Shown here piece by piece: positions 17,077 to 25,573 of a stretch of DNA of 64,000 bases. Position numbers and translations under genes: made by a program. Positions within the stretch are counted from its first letter, which is position 1. The number at the start of each line of letters is the position of its first letter. This DNA comes from Paramesorhizobium sp049065735 (GTDB lineage Bacteria; Pseudomonadota; Alphaproteobacteria; Rhizobiales; Rhizobiaceae), in NCBI RefSeq assembly GCF_049065735.1, contig NZ_JBAKHD010000001.1, forward strand, positions 186,001 through 250,000, read 5' to 3'. The notes below the pieces were generated by a model. The model was not told where the DNA came from, ran no database searches, and saw only the letters and a list, made by a program, of their open reading frames with translations.

Positions 17077-17838
17077 ATGGTGGAAAACATCGATCAGAGG
17101 CCGCGAAACACGGGCGCGGCCAAGAGGATATGGCGCAGCATTCGCGGCCCGCTCGCCCGCTCGGCGGGGGTGAGGTCGGCGCTGGTGTGGCTGATATCGG
17201 CCTATCTGAAGTTCGTTCACGCCACCAATCCGCGCCTGCCTGGCTCCAAGGACCCTTATGAGCTGGAGCGCGATTATCACCCGCTGATCGTCACCTGCTG
17301 GCATGGCCAGCATCTGATGGCGCCGTTCCTGCGGCCTAAGCATATGCCGCTGGTCGCGATGTTCTCGCGCAGCGCCGATGCCGAGCTGAACGCCCGTGTC
17401 GGCGAGCGGCTGGGCCTAGAGACCGTGCGCGGGTCCGGCGGGCGGGGCACGCGCACCCGTATGGACAAGGGCGGCGCGCGGGCGCTGCTGGCGTTGAAGA
17501 ATGCGCTCCGGGACGGCAAGTCCACCGCCATCATCGCCGATATCGCCCATGGCAAGGCGCGCGAGGCGGGGCAGGGCGTCATCCTCTTGGGCAAGCTCTC
17601 GGGCCGCCCGATCCTGCCCATCGGCTACGCCTTCTCGCGCCGCAAGGTGCTGGAAAAAAGCTGGGACAAAACCGTCATTCCGCTGCCCTTCGGCCGGTCT
17701 GTCGTGGTTTCATGTGAGCCTGTTGTGGTTCCCATGGATGCCGATGACGCCATGCTCGAGGAAAAGCGCAAGGAATTGACCGACAAGCTGAACGCGGTCA
17801 CGGCTGAGGCCTACGCGCGATTGGAGCAGGCGCGATGA
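17077..17838 (+). CDS. DUF374/lysophospholipid acyltransferase-family protein
   Basis: A 253-residue protein with an N-terminal hydrophobic segment (Ala-Leu-Val-Trp-Leu-Ile-Ser-Ala-Tyr-Leu) and, in the catalytic region, Thr-Cys-Trp-His-Gly-Gln-His-Leu-Met, where His takes the place expected in DUF374 acyltransferases, then Gly-Gly-Arg-Gly-Thr-Arg and a Gly-Lys-Ala-Arg-Glu-Ala segment. DUF374 proteins are relatives of LPLAT acyltransferases; LpxJ, a late lipid A acyltransferase of epsilonproteobacteria, belongs to this family. The ATGA overlap with waaA and the nearby lpxK make lipid A or precursor acylation a plausible role, by inference. The protein should be inner-membrane associated. Confidence 0.85.
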   Translation: MVENIDQRPRNTGAAKRIWRSIRGPLARSAGVRSALVWLISAYLKFVHATNPRLPGSKDPYELERDYHPLIVTCWHGQHLMAPFLRPKHMPLVAMFSRSADAELNARVGERLGLETVRGSGGRGTRTRMDKGGARALLALKNALRDGKSTAIIADIAHGKAREAGQGVILLGKLSGRPILPIGYAFSRRKVLEKSWDKTVIPLPFGRSVVVSCEPVVVPMDADDAMLEEKRKELTDKLNAVTAEAYARLEQAR

Positions 17839-19148
17839 GCGAACGATGGGCCCGCACGATCCTTTCCGCCTACCGCTGGGCCGGATCGCTGGCCTATCCC
17901 GCCGTCGGGGCCTATGTCGCCTTCCGCGTCTCGCGCGGCAAGGACGAGCATGCCCGCCGCCGCGAGCGCTATGGCAAGGCCAGCGTCCCGCGCCCCGCGG
18001 GGCCGCTGATATGGGTCCATGCTGCGAGCGTCGGCGAGACGACGGCGGTGATACCGCTCATCGAGCACATCGCCGGTATGGGCATCCATGTGGTGCTGAC
18101 GACAGGCACGGTCACCTCCGCCCGGCTGGTCAATGAGCGGCTGGGCGCCAAGGTGATCCACCAATATGTGCCGCTCGATCTGAAGCCGGCGGTCAATCGC
18201 TTCCTCACCCATTGGTGCCCGGATCTCGCCGTCATCTGCGAATCCGAGATATGGCCGATGACCATCCTGCAATTGGGCGCGCGCCGCGTGCCGCAGGTGC
18301 TGGTCAACGGGCGGCTCTCCGACCGCTCCTTCGCCGCCTGGAAGAAGCGCTCCTCGATTGCTGAGGCGCTGCTTGAAAATTTCGCGCTGGTCGTGGCGCA
18401 GTCCGAAGTCGATGGCGAGCGCTTCCGTTCGCTGGGCGCGCGCCCCGTGATCGTTTCGGGCAATCTGAAGGTCGATACGGTCGCCCCGCCTGCCGATGAG
18501 GAGATGGTAGCGGCGCTGCAATCGCAGATCGGCAAGCGCAAGACCTGGGCCGCCATCTCCACCCATGAGGGCGAGGAGGAAATCGCCGTCGAGGTGCATG
18601 AGATGCTGAATACCCGGCACAAGGACCTCATCACCATCATCGTGCCCCGCCATCCCGACCGCGCCGACGCGCTGGAGGCGATGATGACCGCGCGCGGCCT
18701 CCATGTGGCGCGCCGCAGCCGCAACGATGCGATTACGCCGGAGACGAACATCTTTCTCGGCGATACCATTGGCGAGATGGGCCTTTATCTGCGGCTGACC
18801 GAAATCGCCTTCGTCGGCAAGTCCTTGACGGGCGAGGGGGGCCAGAACCCGCTGGAGCCCGCCATGCTCGGCACCGCCATCCTAGCTGGCCGGAACGTGC
18901 AGAATTTCCGCGATTCCTATCAGCGCCTCATCAAGAATGGCGGCGCGAAGCTCGTGCGTGATCGCGACATGCTGGCCGGCGCGGTCAATTTCCTCTTCAA
19001 CAACGAGCCGCAGCGCCGCGAAATGATCGACGCCTCCGCCCGCACCGTCGGCGACATGCGCGGCGCGCTGGAGCGCACGCTCTCGGCGCTGGAGCCCTTT
19101 ATCCAGCCGCTCGTCGTACAGGCGCAGCTGAATGGGACGCAGGGGTAG
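17835..19148 (+). CDS. waaA: 3-deoxy-D-manno-octulosonic acid transferase
   Basis: Also called KdtA; transfers Kdo from CMP-Kdo to lipid IVA at the inner-membrane face, the step linking lipid A to core sugars. The 437-residue protein has a membrane-anchoring N-terminus, the glycosyltransferase N-domain with Val-His-Ala-Ala-Ser-Val-Gly-Glu (residues about 60-67, containing the catalytic Glu), Ser-Glu-Ile-Trp-Pro, and the C-terminal Gly-Glu-Gly-Gly-Gln-Asn-Pro-Leu-Glu-Pro motif. The start overlaps the DUF374 gene by four bases (ATGA), implying coupled translation. It is followed by a family B repeat and then lpxK. Confidence 0.97.
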   Translation: MSERWARTILSAYRWAGSLAYPAVGAYVAFRVSRGKDEHARRRERYGKASVPRPAGPLIWVHAASVGETTAVIPLIEHIAGMGIHVVLTTGTVTSARLVNERLGAKVIHQYVPLDLKPAVNRFLTHWCPDLAVICESEIWPMTILQLGARRVPQVLVNGRLSDRSFAAWKKRSSIAEALLENFALVVAQSEVDGERFRSLGARPVIVSGNLKVDTVAPPADEEMVAALQSQIGKRKTWAAISTHEGEEEIAVEVHEMLNTRHKDLITIIVPRHPDRADALEAMMTARGLHVARRSRNDAITPETNIFLGDTIGEMGLYLRLTEIAFVGKSLTGEGGQNPLEPAMLGTAILAGRNVQNFRDSYQRLIKNGGAKLVRDRDMLAGAVNFLFNNEPQRREMIDASARTVGDMRGALERTLSALEPFIQPLVVQAQLNGTQG

Positions 19149-19177
19149 GTGGTTACGCATCCATGGAAGCGGCTTTC

Positions 19178-19338
19178 ACCCCCCTCTACCCTGCCGGGCA
19201 TCTCCCCCTCAAGGGGGGAGATTACGCTCTCAGAGACGTTTGCCGCCAATCGCAGACCTTGGTGAGCAAGCGGCGCGAGTTGTGCCAGCCGATCTCCCCC
19301 CTTGAGGGGGAGATGCCCGGCAGGGCAGAGGGGGGTGT
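19178..19338. repeat. Family B palindromic element, copy 2
   Basis: The same arms as the copy at 14437-14595 (ACCCCCCTCTACCCTGCCGG on the left, with the mirrored arm on the right) around an unrelated 70-nt centre. It separates waaA from lpxK, whose ATG is 34 bases beyond the element, so it sits inside an otherwise tight operon. Confidence 0.92.
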
Positions 19339-19371
19339 TACCCCACCGGCCTTTGACGAAAAGGTCCTCCG

Positions 19372-20382
19372 ATGACCACCGCCCCCTCCTTCTGGTGGCA
19401 GAAACCGGGCTGGCAAGCCTTCGCGCTCTCACCCCTAGCCGCCCTCTACGGCGCAGTCGCCGGACGCAGGCTCATGCGCGCCACCCCGCCGCAGGTTCCC
19501 GCCCCCGTGCTCTGCATCGGCAATTTCACCGTGGGCGGCGCGGGCAAGACCCCGGCGGCCATCGCCTTCGCAAGGACAGCCAAAGCGATGGGCCTCACCC
19601 CCGGCATCGTCTCGCGCGGCTTCGGCGGCAATTATTCAGGCGTCCACCGTGTCGATCCCATCAGCGACAGCGCCGCCCATGTCGGTGACGAGCCGCTGTT
19701 GCTCGCCCGGCACGCGCCTGTCATGGTCTCGGTCGACCGCGCGGCGGCGGCGATCGCCCTCATCGGCGAGGGCTGCGATTTTCTCATCATGGATGACGGC
19801 TTCCAGAGCGCGCGGCTCCATGCCGATTATGCGCTGATCGTCATCGACGCCACGCGCGGCATCGGCAATGGATATGTTCTGCCGGCAGGCCCGCTCCGCG
19901 CACCGCTGGGCGACCAGATGGCAAAGGCCGACGCGCTCCTGGCAATAGGCGTGGGCGACAGCGCCATCCGCCTCACCGCCGCATTCCCGAAACCCGTCTA
20001 CACCGCCCGGCTCGCCCCCGGCTCCGCGCGCCCGATATCCGGCAAACGCTTCCTCGCCTTCGCCGGGATCGGCAATCCCGAGAAGTTCTACGCCAGCGTC
20101 CGCGAAATGGGCGGCGTGACGGCGCTGACCCGCGATTTCCCTGACCACCACCCCTACGAGCCGGACGAAATCACCGAACTCCTGCAAACCGCCACTGAGG
20201 CCGATCTCGGCCTCATCACGACCGCCAAGGACCACGCCCGCCTCGCCACATCCCCCGTCACATCAGCTGATTTCCTCGCAAGGCTGACGGTGCTGGACGT
20301 GGAACTGGCGTTCGATCAGCTGGACGCGGCGGGGGAGATTATCGAGACGGCGATGGAGCGGTATCGCGAGCGGGTAGGATAA
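19372..20382 (+). CDS. lpxK: Tetraacyldisaccharide 4'-kinase
   Basis: Phosphorylates the 4' position of the lipid A disaccharide to make lipid IVA, at the inner face of the inner membrane. The 336-residue protein has a short hydrophobic N-terminus, the LpxK-type Walker A Val-Gly-Gly-Ala-Gly-Lys-Thr (residues 54-60, after Gly-Asn-Phe-Thr), the Ser-Arg-Gly-Phe-Gly-Gly segment and the Asp-Asp-Gly-Phe-Gln motif (Met-Asp-Asp-Gly-Phe-Gln-Ser). Thus the nucleotide site is complete. It directly follows waaA functionally, since its product is the WaaA acceptor. The downstream neighbour expected in relatives, DUF2093-mutL, is displaced by about 1.8 kb carrying an arylsulfotransferase-like gene. Confidence 0.96.
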   Translation: MTTAPSFWWQKPGWQAFALSPLAALYGAVAGRRLMRATPPQVPAPVLCIGNFTVGGAGKTPAAIAFARTAKAMGLTPGIVSRGFGGNYSGVHRVDPISDSAAHVGDEPLLLARHAPVMVSVDRAAAAIALIGEGCDFLIMDDGFQSARLHADYALIVIDATRGIGNGYVLPAGPLRAPLGDQMAKADALLAIGVGDSAIRLTAAFPKPVYTARLAPGSARPISGKRFLAFAGIGNPEKFYASVREMGGVTALTRDFPDHHPYEPDEITELLQTATEADLGLITTAKDHARLATSPVTSADFLARLTVLDVELAFDQLDAAGEIIETAMERYRERVG

Positions 20383-20385
20383 TTA

Positions 20386-20481
20386 TCAGCGGCCGATTGG
20401 CTTCATCGTTTCAAAATCACAGGCTTTGTCGAGCTCTACCCGCGGCAGCGTTTTCAGCATGGCTATCAGGTTCTCCCGCAA
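20386..20481 (-). CDS. Possible 31-residue small protein
   Basis: A TTG-initiated ORF preceded by a perfect AAGGAGG (20487-20493) five bases from the start. The product (Met-Arg-Glu-Asn-Leu-Ile-Ala-Met-Leu-Lys..., ending Met-Lys-Pro-Ile-Gly-Arg) has an amphipathic first half and one Cys. It stops three bases from the convergent lpxK stop codon. I know of no family; the only support is the ribosome binding site and an open frame, so this is tentative. Confidence 0.3.
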   Translation of the reverse strand: MRENLIAMLKTLPRVELDKACDFETMKPIGR

Positions 20482-20591
20482 GATGGCCTCCTTCCGCCGC
20501 CGATTCGGGCGGGTGATCGATTGCCACTGATTTGCCTATATTTTTGCGCACTCTGGACCGCGTGACGGGGGCATCTCGCGAAGGGTGCTCC

Positions 20592-22019
20592 ATGAAACCG
20601 GAATTCAACTGGCATATTCTTTCCCGGGCCGCACGCGCCATCCGGAGTAGTTTTGGGAGCTGCGTCGCGCTTTCGGCAATCGTCTGTCTTGCTCTGGCGC
20701 AGAGCATGATGATGGCTTGGGCGATCCCGTCGATTTATCCGACAGGGGTCACCATCTATGACCCCTCGAAGGCGTATAATTGCTTCGTGGGCTTCAGCGC
20801 ACCCGACTGGAAAACATATATTATCGATATGGACGGAAATGCCGTAAAGACGTGGCCGCGTTATGGCTTCCCTTCTGTCGTCCTCGATCCGAAACTGACA
20901 GGCGGACAAAAGGGCCATGTCCTCCTTCAGCTTTCCTCCACGGACGGCACAAACAGCGTCATCAAGAACAAGACGGTCGGTGAACTCGACTGGAAGGGCG
21001 ACACCGTTTGGCAATGGGGTAGCCAGGCTCCGGGCGGGGCCGTTCGCCAAAACCACGATATCGAACGGCTTCCCAATGGCGATACGCTGATATTATCCAC
21101 CTTTCGGCATGTGGTTCCCGCATTAAGCAAAAAACCGATCGACGATCAGGTCATGTACGAAGTGACGCCCGATGGCCGGATCATATGGCGCTATCTCGTC
21201 TCTGAACACCTGAAGGAATTCGGCATATCAAAGGAAGGGTTGAAGGAGCTGCGAAGCGCGCTCGCCGACGGTTTTCATGGCTTTGGATTTCTCACCATCA
21301 ATGACATGCGTGCGCTGGGCCCGAACAAATGGTTTGAATCCGGCGATAAGCGTTTCGCGCCGGACAACATTATGTTCGACTCACGCGAGGCAAATTTCAT
21401 TGCGATCATAGACAAGAAAACCGGCCATCTGGTCTGGCGGTTGGGTCCAAACTACGAAATACCCTGGCACCCTGCCGGAGCGGGAGGTTTCGCCGCACAA
21501 TTAAGGACCGAGCCCATATTCAGCACGAAGATACCGAGAGCTTTTGACCGGACCGCCGGACAACACGATGCCCATATGATACCGGAAGGGCTTCCCGGCG
21601 CGGGGAATATTCTCGTGTTCGATAACGAAGGACCTTCAGGCATTCCCAGCATGCGGATTAGCCATCATTTGGGGTCCCGTGTGTTGGAAATCAATCCGGT
21701 AACGAAGCAGATTGTGTGGCAATACACTGCCGAAAAATCTGGAAATCCCCCATGGACATTCTACAGCGCCTTTATCAGCAGCGCACGCAGACTGCCAAAC
21801 GGCAATACCTTAATCGACGAAGGCATGGATGGCCGGCTTTTTCAGGTAACGCCGGATGGCAAGATCGTTTGGGAATATATCAATCCGCATTTCGGAACGA
21901 AAGAGACCGATAAAGGCCGCGCCAATTTGGTATATCGAGCCCAGCCCATTCCTTATGACTGGCTGCCGGATGGTACGCCGCATGCGGAATCTCCGGTCAC
22001 TCCCGCTGCTGCGCGATAG
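20592..22019 (+). CDS. Arylsulfotransferase (ASST)-like protein
   Basis: A 475-residue exported protein: ATG 20592 starts a basic n-region and a hydrophobic segment ending near Met-Ala-Trp-Ala, so it is predicted periplasmic. The mature part is a beta-propeller-like series of repeats of the type Leu-Pro-Asn-Gly-(Asp/Asn)-Thr-Leu-Ile plus Gly-x-(Ile/Val)-(Val/Ile)-Trp-(Glu/Arg/Gln)-Tyr. His-containing loops (Gln-Asn-His-Asp-Ile-Glu, Gln-His-Asp-Ala-His-Met) fit the PF05935 family, in which a His carries the sulfate between phenolic donors and acceptors. I cannot confirm every catalytic residue. The coding sequence is visibly less GC-rich than its neighbours and interrupts the lpxK-DUF2093-mutL order, suggesting acquisition. 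Confidence 0.8.
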   Translation: MKPEFNWHILSRAARAIRSSFGSCVALSAIVCLALAQSMMMAWAIPSIYPTGVTIYDPSKAYNCFVGFSAPDWKTYIIDMDGNAVKTWPRYGFPSVVLDPKLTGGQKGHVLLQLSSTDGTNSVIKNKTVGELDWKGDTVWQWGSQAPGGAVRQNHDIERLPNGDTLILSTFRHVVPALSKKPIDDQVMYEVTPDGRIIWRYLVSEHLKEFGISKEGLKELRSALADGFHGFGFLTINDMRALGPNKWFESGDKRFAPDNIMFDSREANFIAIIDKKTGHLVWRLGPNYEIPWHPAGAGGFAAQLRTEPIFSTKIPRAFDRTAGQHDAHMIPEGLPGAGNILVFDNEGPSGIPSMRISHHLGSRVLEINPVTKQIVWQYTAEKSGNPPWTFYSAFISSARRLPNGNTLIDEGMDGRLFQVTPDGKIVWEYINPHFGTKETDKGRANLVYRAQPIPYDWLPDGTPHAESPVTPAAAR

Positions 22020-22147
22020 GCAAAACGGAGCTTCTTCCGCACTCGACGAATGTCTGCCGAAGGTGGAGGAGGGACGATCACAGCCCCGCCGCCTTGGTCA
22101 GGTTTATTCATGCAATATGGAAGTTGCGCCAATCTCCCTTGCCGGAA

Positions 22148-22378
22148 TTACCCCCGCTTCCGCATTTCCGGATGGCACTCCAGCTCGCGCTGGTAGGACA
22201 CCACGCCATCAGCATAAGGCTCCTGGCGCGCGACGCTCCAATATTTGAGCTCGTCCAGCGGGATGCGTTCGCTGGTGACGGCGCAGGTCACATAGGCACC
22301 GGGGGTCAGCACTTGAAAATCGCCATCGAGATAACGCAGACGCGCTTCCGAAGAACGGGGGCCTTCAAATCGGTTCAT
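22148..22378 (-). CDS. DUF2093 family protein
   Basis: A 76-residue protein with the compact pattern Asn-Arg-Phe-Glu-Gly, Ala-Arg-Leu-Arg-Tyr-Leu-Asp-Gly-Asp-Phe-Gln-Val-Leu and Pro-Gly-x-Tyr-Val-x-Cys-Ala-Val-Thr, then Ile-Pro-Leu-Asp-Glu-Leu-Lys-Tyr-Trp-Ser-Val. This is the alphaproteobacterial DUF2093 family, small proteins of unknown role commonly found next to lpxK and mutL. It lies 18 bases downstream of mutL on the same strand, so it is probably co-transcribed with it. The 128-bp gap to the arylsulfotransferase-like gene on the other strand shows no clear terminator. Confidence 0.88.
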   Translation of the reverse strand: MNRFEGPRSSEARLRYLDGDFQVLTPGAYVTCAVTSERIPLDELKYWSVARQEPYADGVVSYQRELECHPEMRKRG

Positions 22379-22396
22379 GGGTCTTCCTGTCGTCCT

Positions 22397-24268
22397 TTAT
22401 CTGCGCCCGAACAGGCGCTCGATATCCGCAAGCTTCAGCTCAATATAGGTCGGGCGGCCGTGATTGCACGTGCCGGAGCCGGGCGTCGCCTCCATCTGGC
22501 GCAGGAGTGCGTTCATCTCCTCCGGCTTTAAGCGCCGCCCCGAGCGCACCGAGCCATGGCAGGCCATGGTCGCCGCCACATGGTCGAGCATGGCTTTGAG
22601 GCCATCAGACGTGTCATGCTCGGCGATCTCATCGGCGAGGTCGCGGATAAGCTGCTGCACATCCGTCTCGCCCAGCATGGCCGGCGTTTCACGCACCGCC
22701 ACCGCGCCCGGCCCGAAGCGTTCGACACCGAGGCCGAAACGCCTGAGCTCCTCCGCATGGGCGGCGAGCCGCTCCGCATCCTCTTCCGGCAGGTCGACGA
22801 TTTCAGGGATGAGCAGCATCTGCGCGGGCAGGGGGCGCGAATGAAGCGCCGTCTTCAACGCCTCATAGACCAGCCGCTCATGCGCCGCATGCTGGTCGAC
22901 GATAACAAGGCTGTCATCCGTCTGCGCCACGATGTAATTGGCGTGGATCTGCGCCCGCGCTGCGCCGAGCGGCGCGGCGGTCAGTTCCGCAGGCAGCTCC
23001 TCGATGGTCGCCCGCGCATCGGCGCTGGGCACAGCCACGCCCTCGAACACCGCCTGCGCGCCTTCGCCGAACCCCAGATCCATCTCCAGCGGCCGGAACG
23101 GTGCCGTGGTTGCGGACCACTCCGCGCGCGGACGGGGAGGCGGGCTCCAATTGCCGGACTGATAAGCCGGAGCGCGGTAAGGCGCGGCCTGTGGCGATGG
23201 GGCAGGGCGAGCCGCAAACCCCTCCGCCCGGAACGCCTGCATGATCGCCTCCGCCCCGCTCGTCGCCGCGCGGATGCCTGACCCGGCCAGCGCCTGCTTG
23301 ATCGCCCCGACAATGAGCCCGCGCACCAGCCCCGGATCGCGGAAGCGCACATCGGCCTTGGCGGGGTGGACATTGACATCGACCAGCGCCGGGTCGAGCG
23401 TCAGGAACAGCACGGCCACCGCATGGCGGTCGCGCGCGATGACATCGGCATAAGCGCCCCGGATCGCGCCCCAGATCTGCTTGTCGCGCACCGGCCGCCC
23501 GTTGACATAGGCGAATTGATGCAGCGCATTGGCGCGGTTGAAGGAGGGAATGCCGGCGAAACCCGCCAGCCGCACGCCTTCGCGCTCCGCGTCGATGGAA
23601 AAAGCGTTATCGGAAAACTCCTTGCCCAGCACCTGCGCGATGCGCTCCAGCATGCCCTCTTCGCCCGCGCCCGTGGCGGGCAGATCTAGCGGCGTGCGGT
23701 CGGTTCCGGCGAGCGAAAAGCGGATATGCGGAAAAGCGATGGCGACGCGCTTCACCACATCGCTGACCGCCATCGCCTCCGCCCGGTCGGTCTTCATAAA
23801 TTTGAGCCGCGCCGGGGTGGCGAAGAAAAGGTCGCGCACCTCCACGATGGTGCCCTGGTTGAGCGCCGCTGGGCGCGGGCCGTCCAGCCGCCCGCCGGAG
23901 ACGGTGATCTCATAGCCCGATTCAGCCTGGGGCGTCCGGGATTTCAGCGACAGCCGCGACACCGAGCCGATGGAAGGCAGCGCCTCGCCGCGAAAGCCGA
24001 GCGCGCGGATGTCATGCACATCGTCTGTCAGCTTGGAGGTGCAATGACGCGAGACGGCGAGCTTGAGCTCATCCGCGGGAATGCCGCAGCCATTGTCGGT
24101 GACGCGGATCAAGGTCTTGCCGCCCCCCGCCGTCACCACCTCGATGCGCGTCGCCCCGGCATCGATGGCGTTTTCGACAAGCTCCTTCACCACGCTGGCC
24201 GGCCGCTCGATAACCTCGCCCGCCGCGATCTGGTTGATGATGGTTTCGGATAGCTGCCGGATCGTCAT
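22397..24268 (-). CDS. mutL: DNA mismatch repair protein MutL
   Basis: A 623-residue GHKL ATPase that couples mismatch recognition by MutS to strand removal. The start is set by Met-Thr-Ile-Arg-Gln-Leu; the Glu-x-x-x-Asn motif (Leu-Val-Glu-Asn-Ala-Ile-Asp-Ala-Gly), Asp-Asn-Gly-Cys-Gly-Ile and Gly-Phe-Arg-Gly-Glu-Ala-Leu are all present. A Pro/Ala-rich linker follows the N-domain. The C-terminal domain carries Asp-Gln-His-Ala-Ala-His-Glu-Arg-Leu-Val-Tyr-Glu, the metal-binding endonuclease motif of MutL proteins in bacteria that lack MutH, and a C-terminal Cys-Asn-His-Gly-Arg-Pro motif. It should therefore nick DNA itself. Confidence 0.97.
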   Translation of the reverse strand: MTIRQLSETIINQIAAGEVIERPASVVKELVENAIDAGATRIEVVTAGGGKTLIRVTDNGCGIPADELKLAVSRHCTSKLTDDVHDIRALGFRGEALPSIGSVSRLSLKSRTPQAESGYEITVSGGRLDGPRPAALNQGTIVEVRDLFFATPARLKFMKTDRAEAMAVSDVVKRVAIAFPHIRFSLAGTDRTPLDLPATGAGEEGMLERIAQVLGKEFSDNAFSIDAEREGVRLAGFAGIPSFNRANALHQFAYVNGRPVRDKQIWGAIRGAYADVIARDRHAVAVLFLTLDPALVDVNVHPAKADVRFRDPGLVRGLIVGAIKQALAGSGIRAATSGAEAIMQAFRAEGFAARPAPSPQAAPYRAPAYQSGNWSPPPRPRAEWSATTAPFRPLEMDLGFGEGAQAVFEGVAVPSADARATIEELPAELTAAPLGAARAQIHANYIVAQTDDSLVIVDQHAAHERLVYEALKTALHSRPLPAQMLLIPEIVDLPEEDAERLAAHAEELRRFGLGVERFGPGAVAVRETPAMLGETDVQQLIRDLADEIAEHDTSDGLKAMLDHVAATMACHGSVRSGRRLKPEEMNALLRQMEATPGSGTCNHGRPTYIELKLADIERLFGRR

Positions 24269-24330
24269 GGGAGTGTTATAGGCGGATTCGGGGGAATGCG
24301 GAAAGAGAAGGTTTATGAAGCGGTTGTTCC

Positions 24331-24370
24331 TGCGGGCACCTTCCCCGCAAGGGGGAAGGGGGGCGCGAGC
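24331..24370. repeat. Family A half element
   Basis: Only a right-hand half of the family A element is kept (GCGGGC, ACCTTCCCC, then GCAAGGGGGAAG). It ends 13 bases beyond the queF stop codon (queF runs on the minus strand), keeping the post-stop position of the full copies. The rest of the mutL-queF gap shows nothing. Confidence 0.8.
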
Positions 24371-24383
24371 GGCGCTGTCCCGC

Positions 24384-24845
24384 TCACCCGCGTCCCCGAT
24401 ACCCCGCCACCCCCGTCTCCGGCACCCACGCCCCCTCCGGCGGGGTACCCGTCTGCCAGAACACATCGATAGGGATCCCCCCGCGCGGATACCAGTACCC
24501 CCCAATCCGCAGCCAGAGCGGTTTCGTCGCCTCCACGATCCGCCGCCCGATCATGATGGTGCAATCCTCATGGAACGCGCCATGATTGCGGAACGAAAAC
24601 AGGAACAGCTTCAGCGATTTCGACTCCACCAGCCGCGCGTCCGGCGCATAGTCGATGACGATATGCGCAAAATCCGGCTGGCCGGTCATGGGGCAGAGCG
24701 AGGTGAATTCCGGGCAGGTAAACCGCACGATCGCCGGCGGCCCGTCCCCGCGCGTAAACGGCACGGTCTCCAGCACCGCCTCCTCAGGCGAAGCCGCAAT
24801 CTCCGCCTTCGCACCCAGCTGGGTCAATCCCTTGACATCGGTCAT
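24384..24845 (-). CDS. queF: NADPH-dependent 7-cyano-7-deazaguanine reductase
   Basis: Reduces preQ0 to preQ1 in queuosine biosynthesis. The 153-residue unimodular form carries Glu-Phe-Thr-Ser-Leu-Cys51-Pro with the catalytic Cys51, Asp58 in Gly-Gln-Pro-Asp-Phe-Ala, and the NADPH-binding Glu-Ser-Lys-Ser-Leu-Lys-Leu-Phe stretch ending in Phe-His-Glu. ATG 24845 is preferred; the upstream in-frame extension is not family-like. No preQ1 riboswitch is recognisable in front of it, and no other que gene is adjacent, so the rest of the pathway must be elsewhere or replaced by salvage. Confidence 0.97.
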   Translation of the reverse strand: MTDVKGLTQLGAKAEIAASPEEAVLETVPFTRGDGPPAIVRFTCPEFTSLCPMTGQPDFAHIVIDYAPDARLVESKSLKLFLFSFRNHGAFHEDCTIMIGRRIVEATKPLWLRIGGYWYPRGGIPIDVFWQTGTPPEGAWVPETGVAGYRGRG

Positions 24846-25031
24846 CGGGGTACTCCTTTCGAAAATGTTTGGGCTGGCAATGGCATCCATGCCCGGATTA
24901 GGCAAGCTTTTCAGGCATCGTCGCAGAGCGATCACAAATCATTTGATCCCTCAGCCTGATTGATCCGCAAGCCCTCCGGTCTATGGTCGGCGAGGACAGC
25001 ATTTCTGATTCCTCTTATCGAAAGAAAAACC

Positions 25032-25538
25032 ATGCCTCTGTCGCTTTACGATATCAGCGTGCCCGTATTTCTGCGGGCGTTTGCAAATCTCAGCGAAATT
25101 CTGGAAAAAGGCCGCGCGTTTGCCGACGAAAAGGGCATCCCCCACGCCGAATTGCTGGAAGCACGGCTCTTCCCTGATATGGCCCCGTTGACTGCCCAGA
25201 TTCAGCGCGCCAGCGACACCGCCAAATTCGCCGCTGTGCGCGTTGGTCAGGTGCCGAATGTTCCAATGGAAGACAATGAGGCGAGCTTCGACGAGTTGCA
25301 GGCGCGCATCAACGCGACGGTTGCGCTTCTCGAAGCTGTTCCGCCTCACGCGATGGATGGTCGCGAGGAAGCCGAAGTGGTGCTGCGGTCCGGTGAGACC
25401 ACGAGAACCTTCACCGCCCGCGATTATATCCTCAACTTCGCCACTCCCAACTTCTTCTTCCACGTCACCACGGCCTACGCAATCCTGCGCCATAAGGGCG
25501 TACCGATCGGCAAGATGGATTATCTGGGGCGGAACTGA
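25032..25538 (+). CDS. DUF1993 family protein
   Basis: A 168-residue soluble protein beginning Met-Pro-Leu-Ser-Leu-Tyr-Asp-Ile-Ser-Val-Pro-Val-Phe, the hallmark of DUF1993, a helical-bundle family related to DinB-like folds. A Phe-Phe-Phe-His-Val-Thr-Thr-Ala-Tyr-Ala-Ile-Leu-Arg segment near the end contains the conserved His. The role is not known. The start at 25032 is chosen over an upstream in-frame start at 24960 because the extension is unrelated to the family. It is divergent from queF and convergent with the Rid gene. Confidence 0.9.
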   Translation: MPLSLYDISVPVFLRAFANLSEILEKGRAFADEKGIPHAELLEARLFPDMAPLTAQIQRASDTAKFAAVRVGQVPNVPMEDNEASFDELQARINATVALLEAVPPHAMDGREEAEVVLRSGETTRTFTARDYILNFATPNFFFHVTTAYAILRHKGVPIGKMDYLGRN

Positions 25539-25573
25539 ATGCTTTTGAGGGCAGTCATCCTGCCCTCAATTGT

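Noticed and set aside
19163..19375. 70-residue ORF over the family B repeat
   Set aside because: The protein is a translation of both repeat arms and has no independent support.
24846..25031. preQ1 riboswitch upstream of queF
   Set aside because: No short C-rich hairpin with A-rich tail was seen near the start codon.
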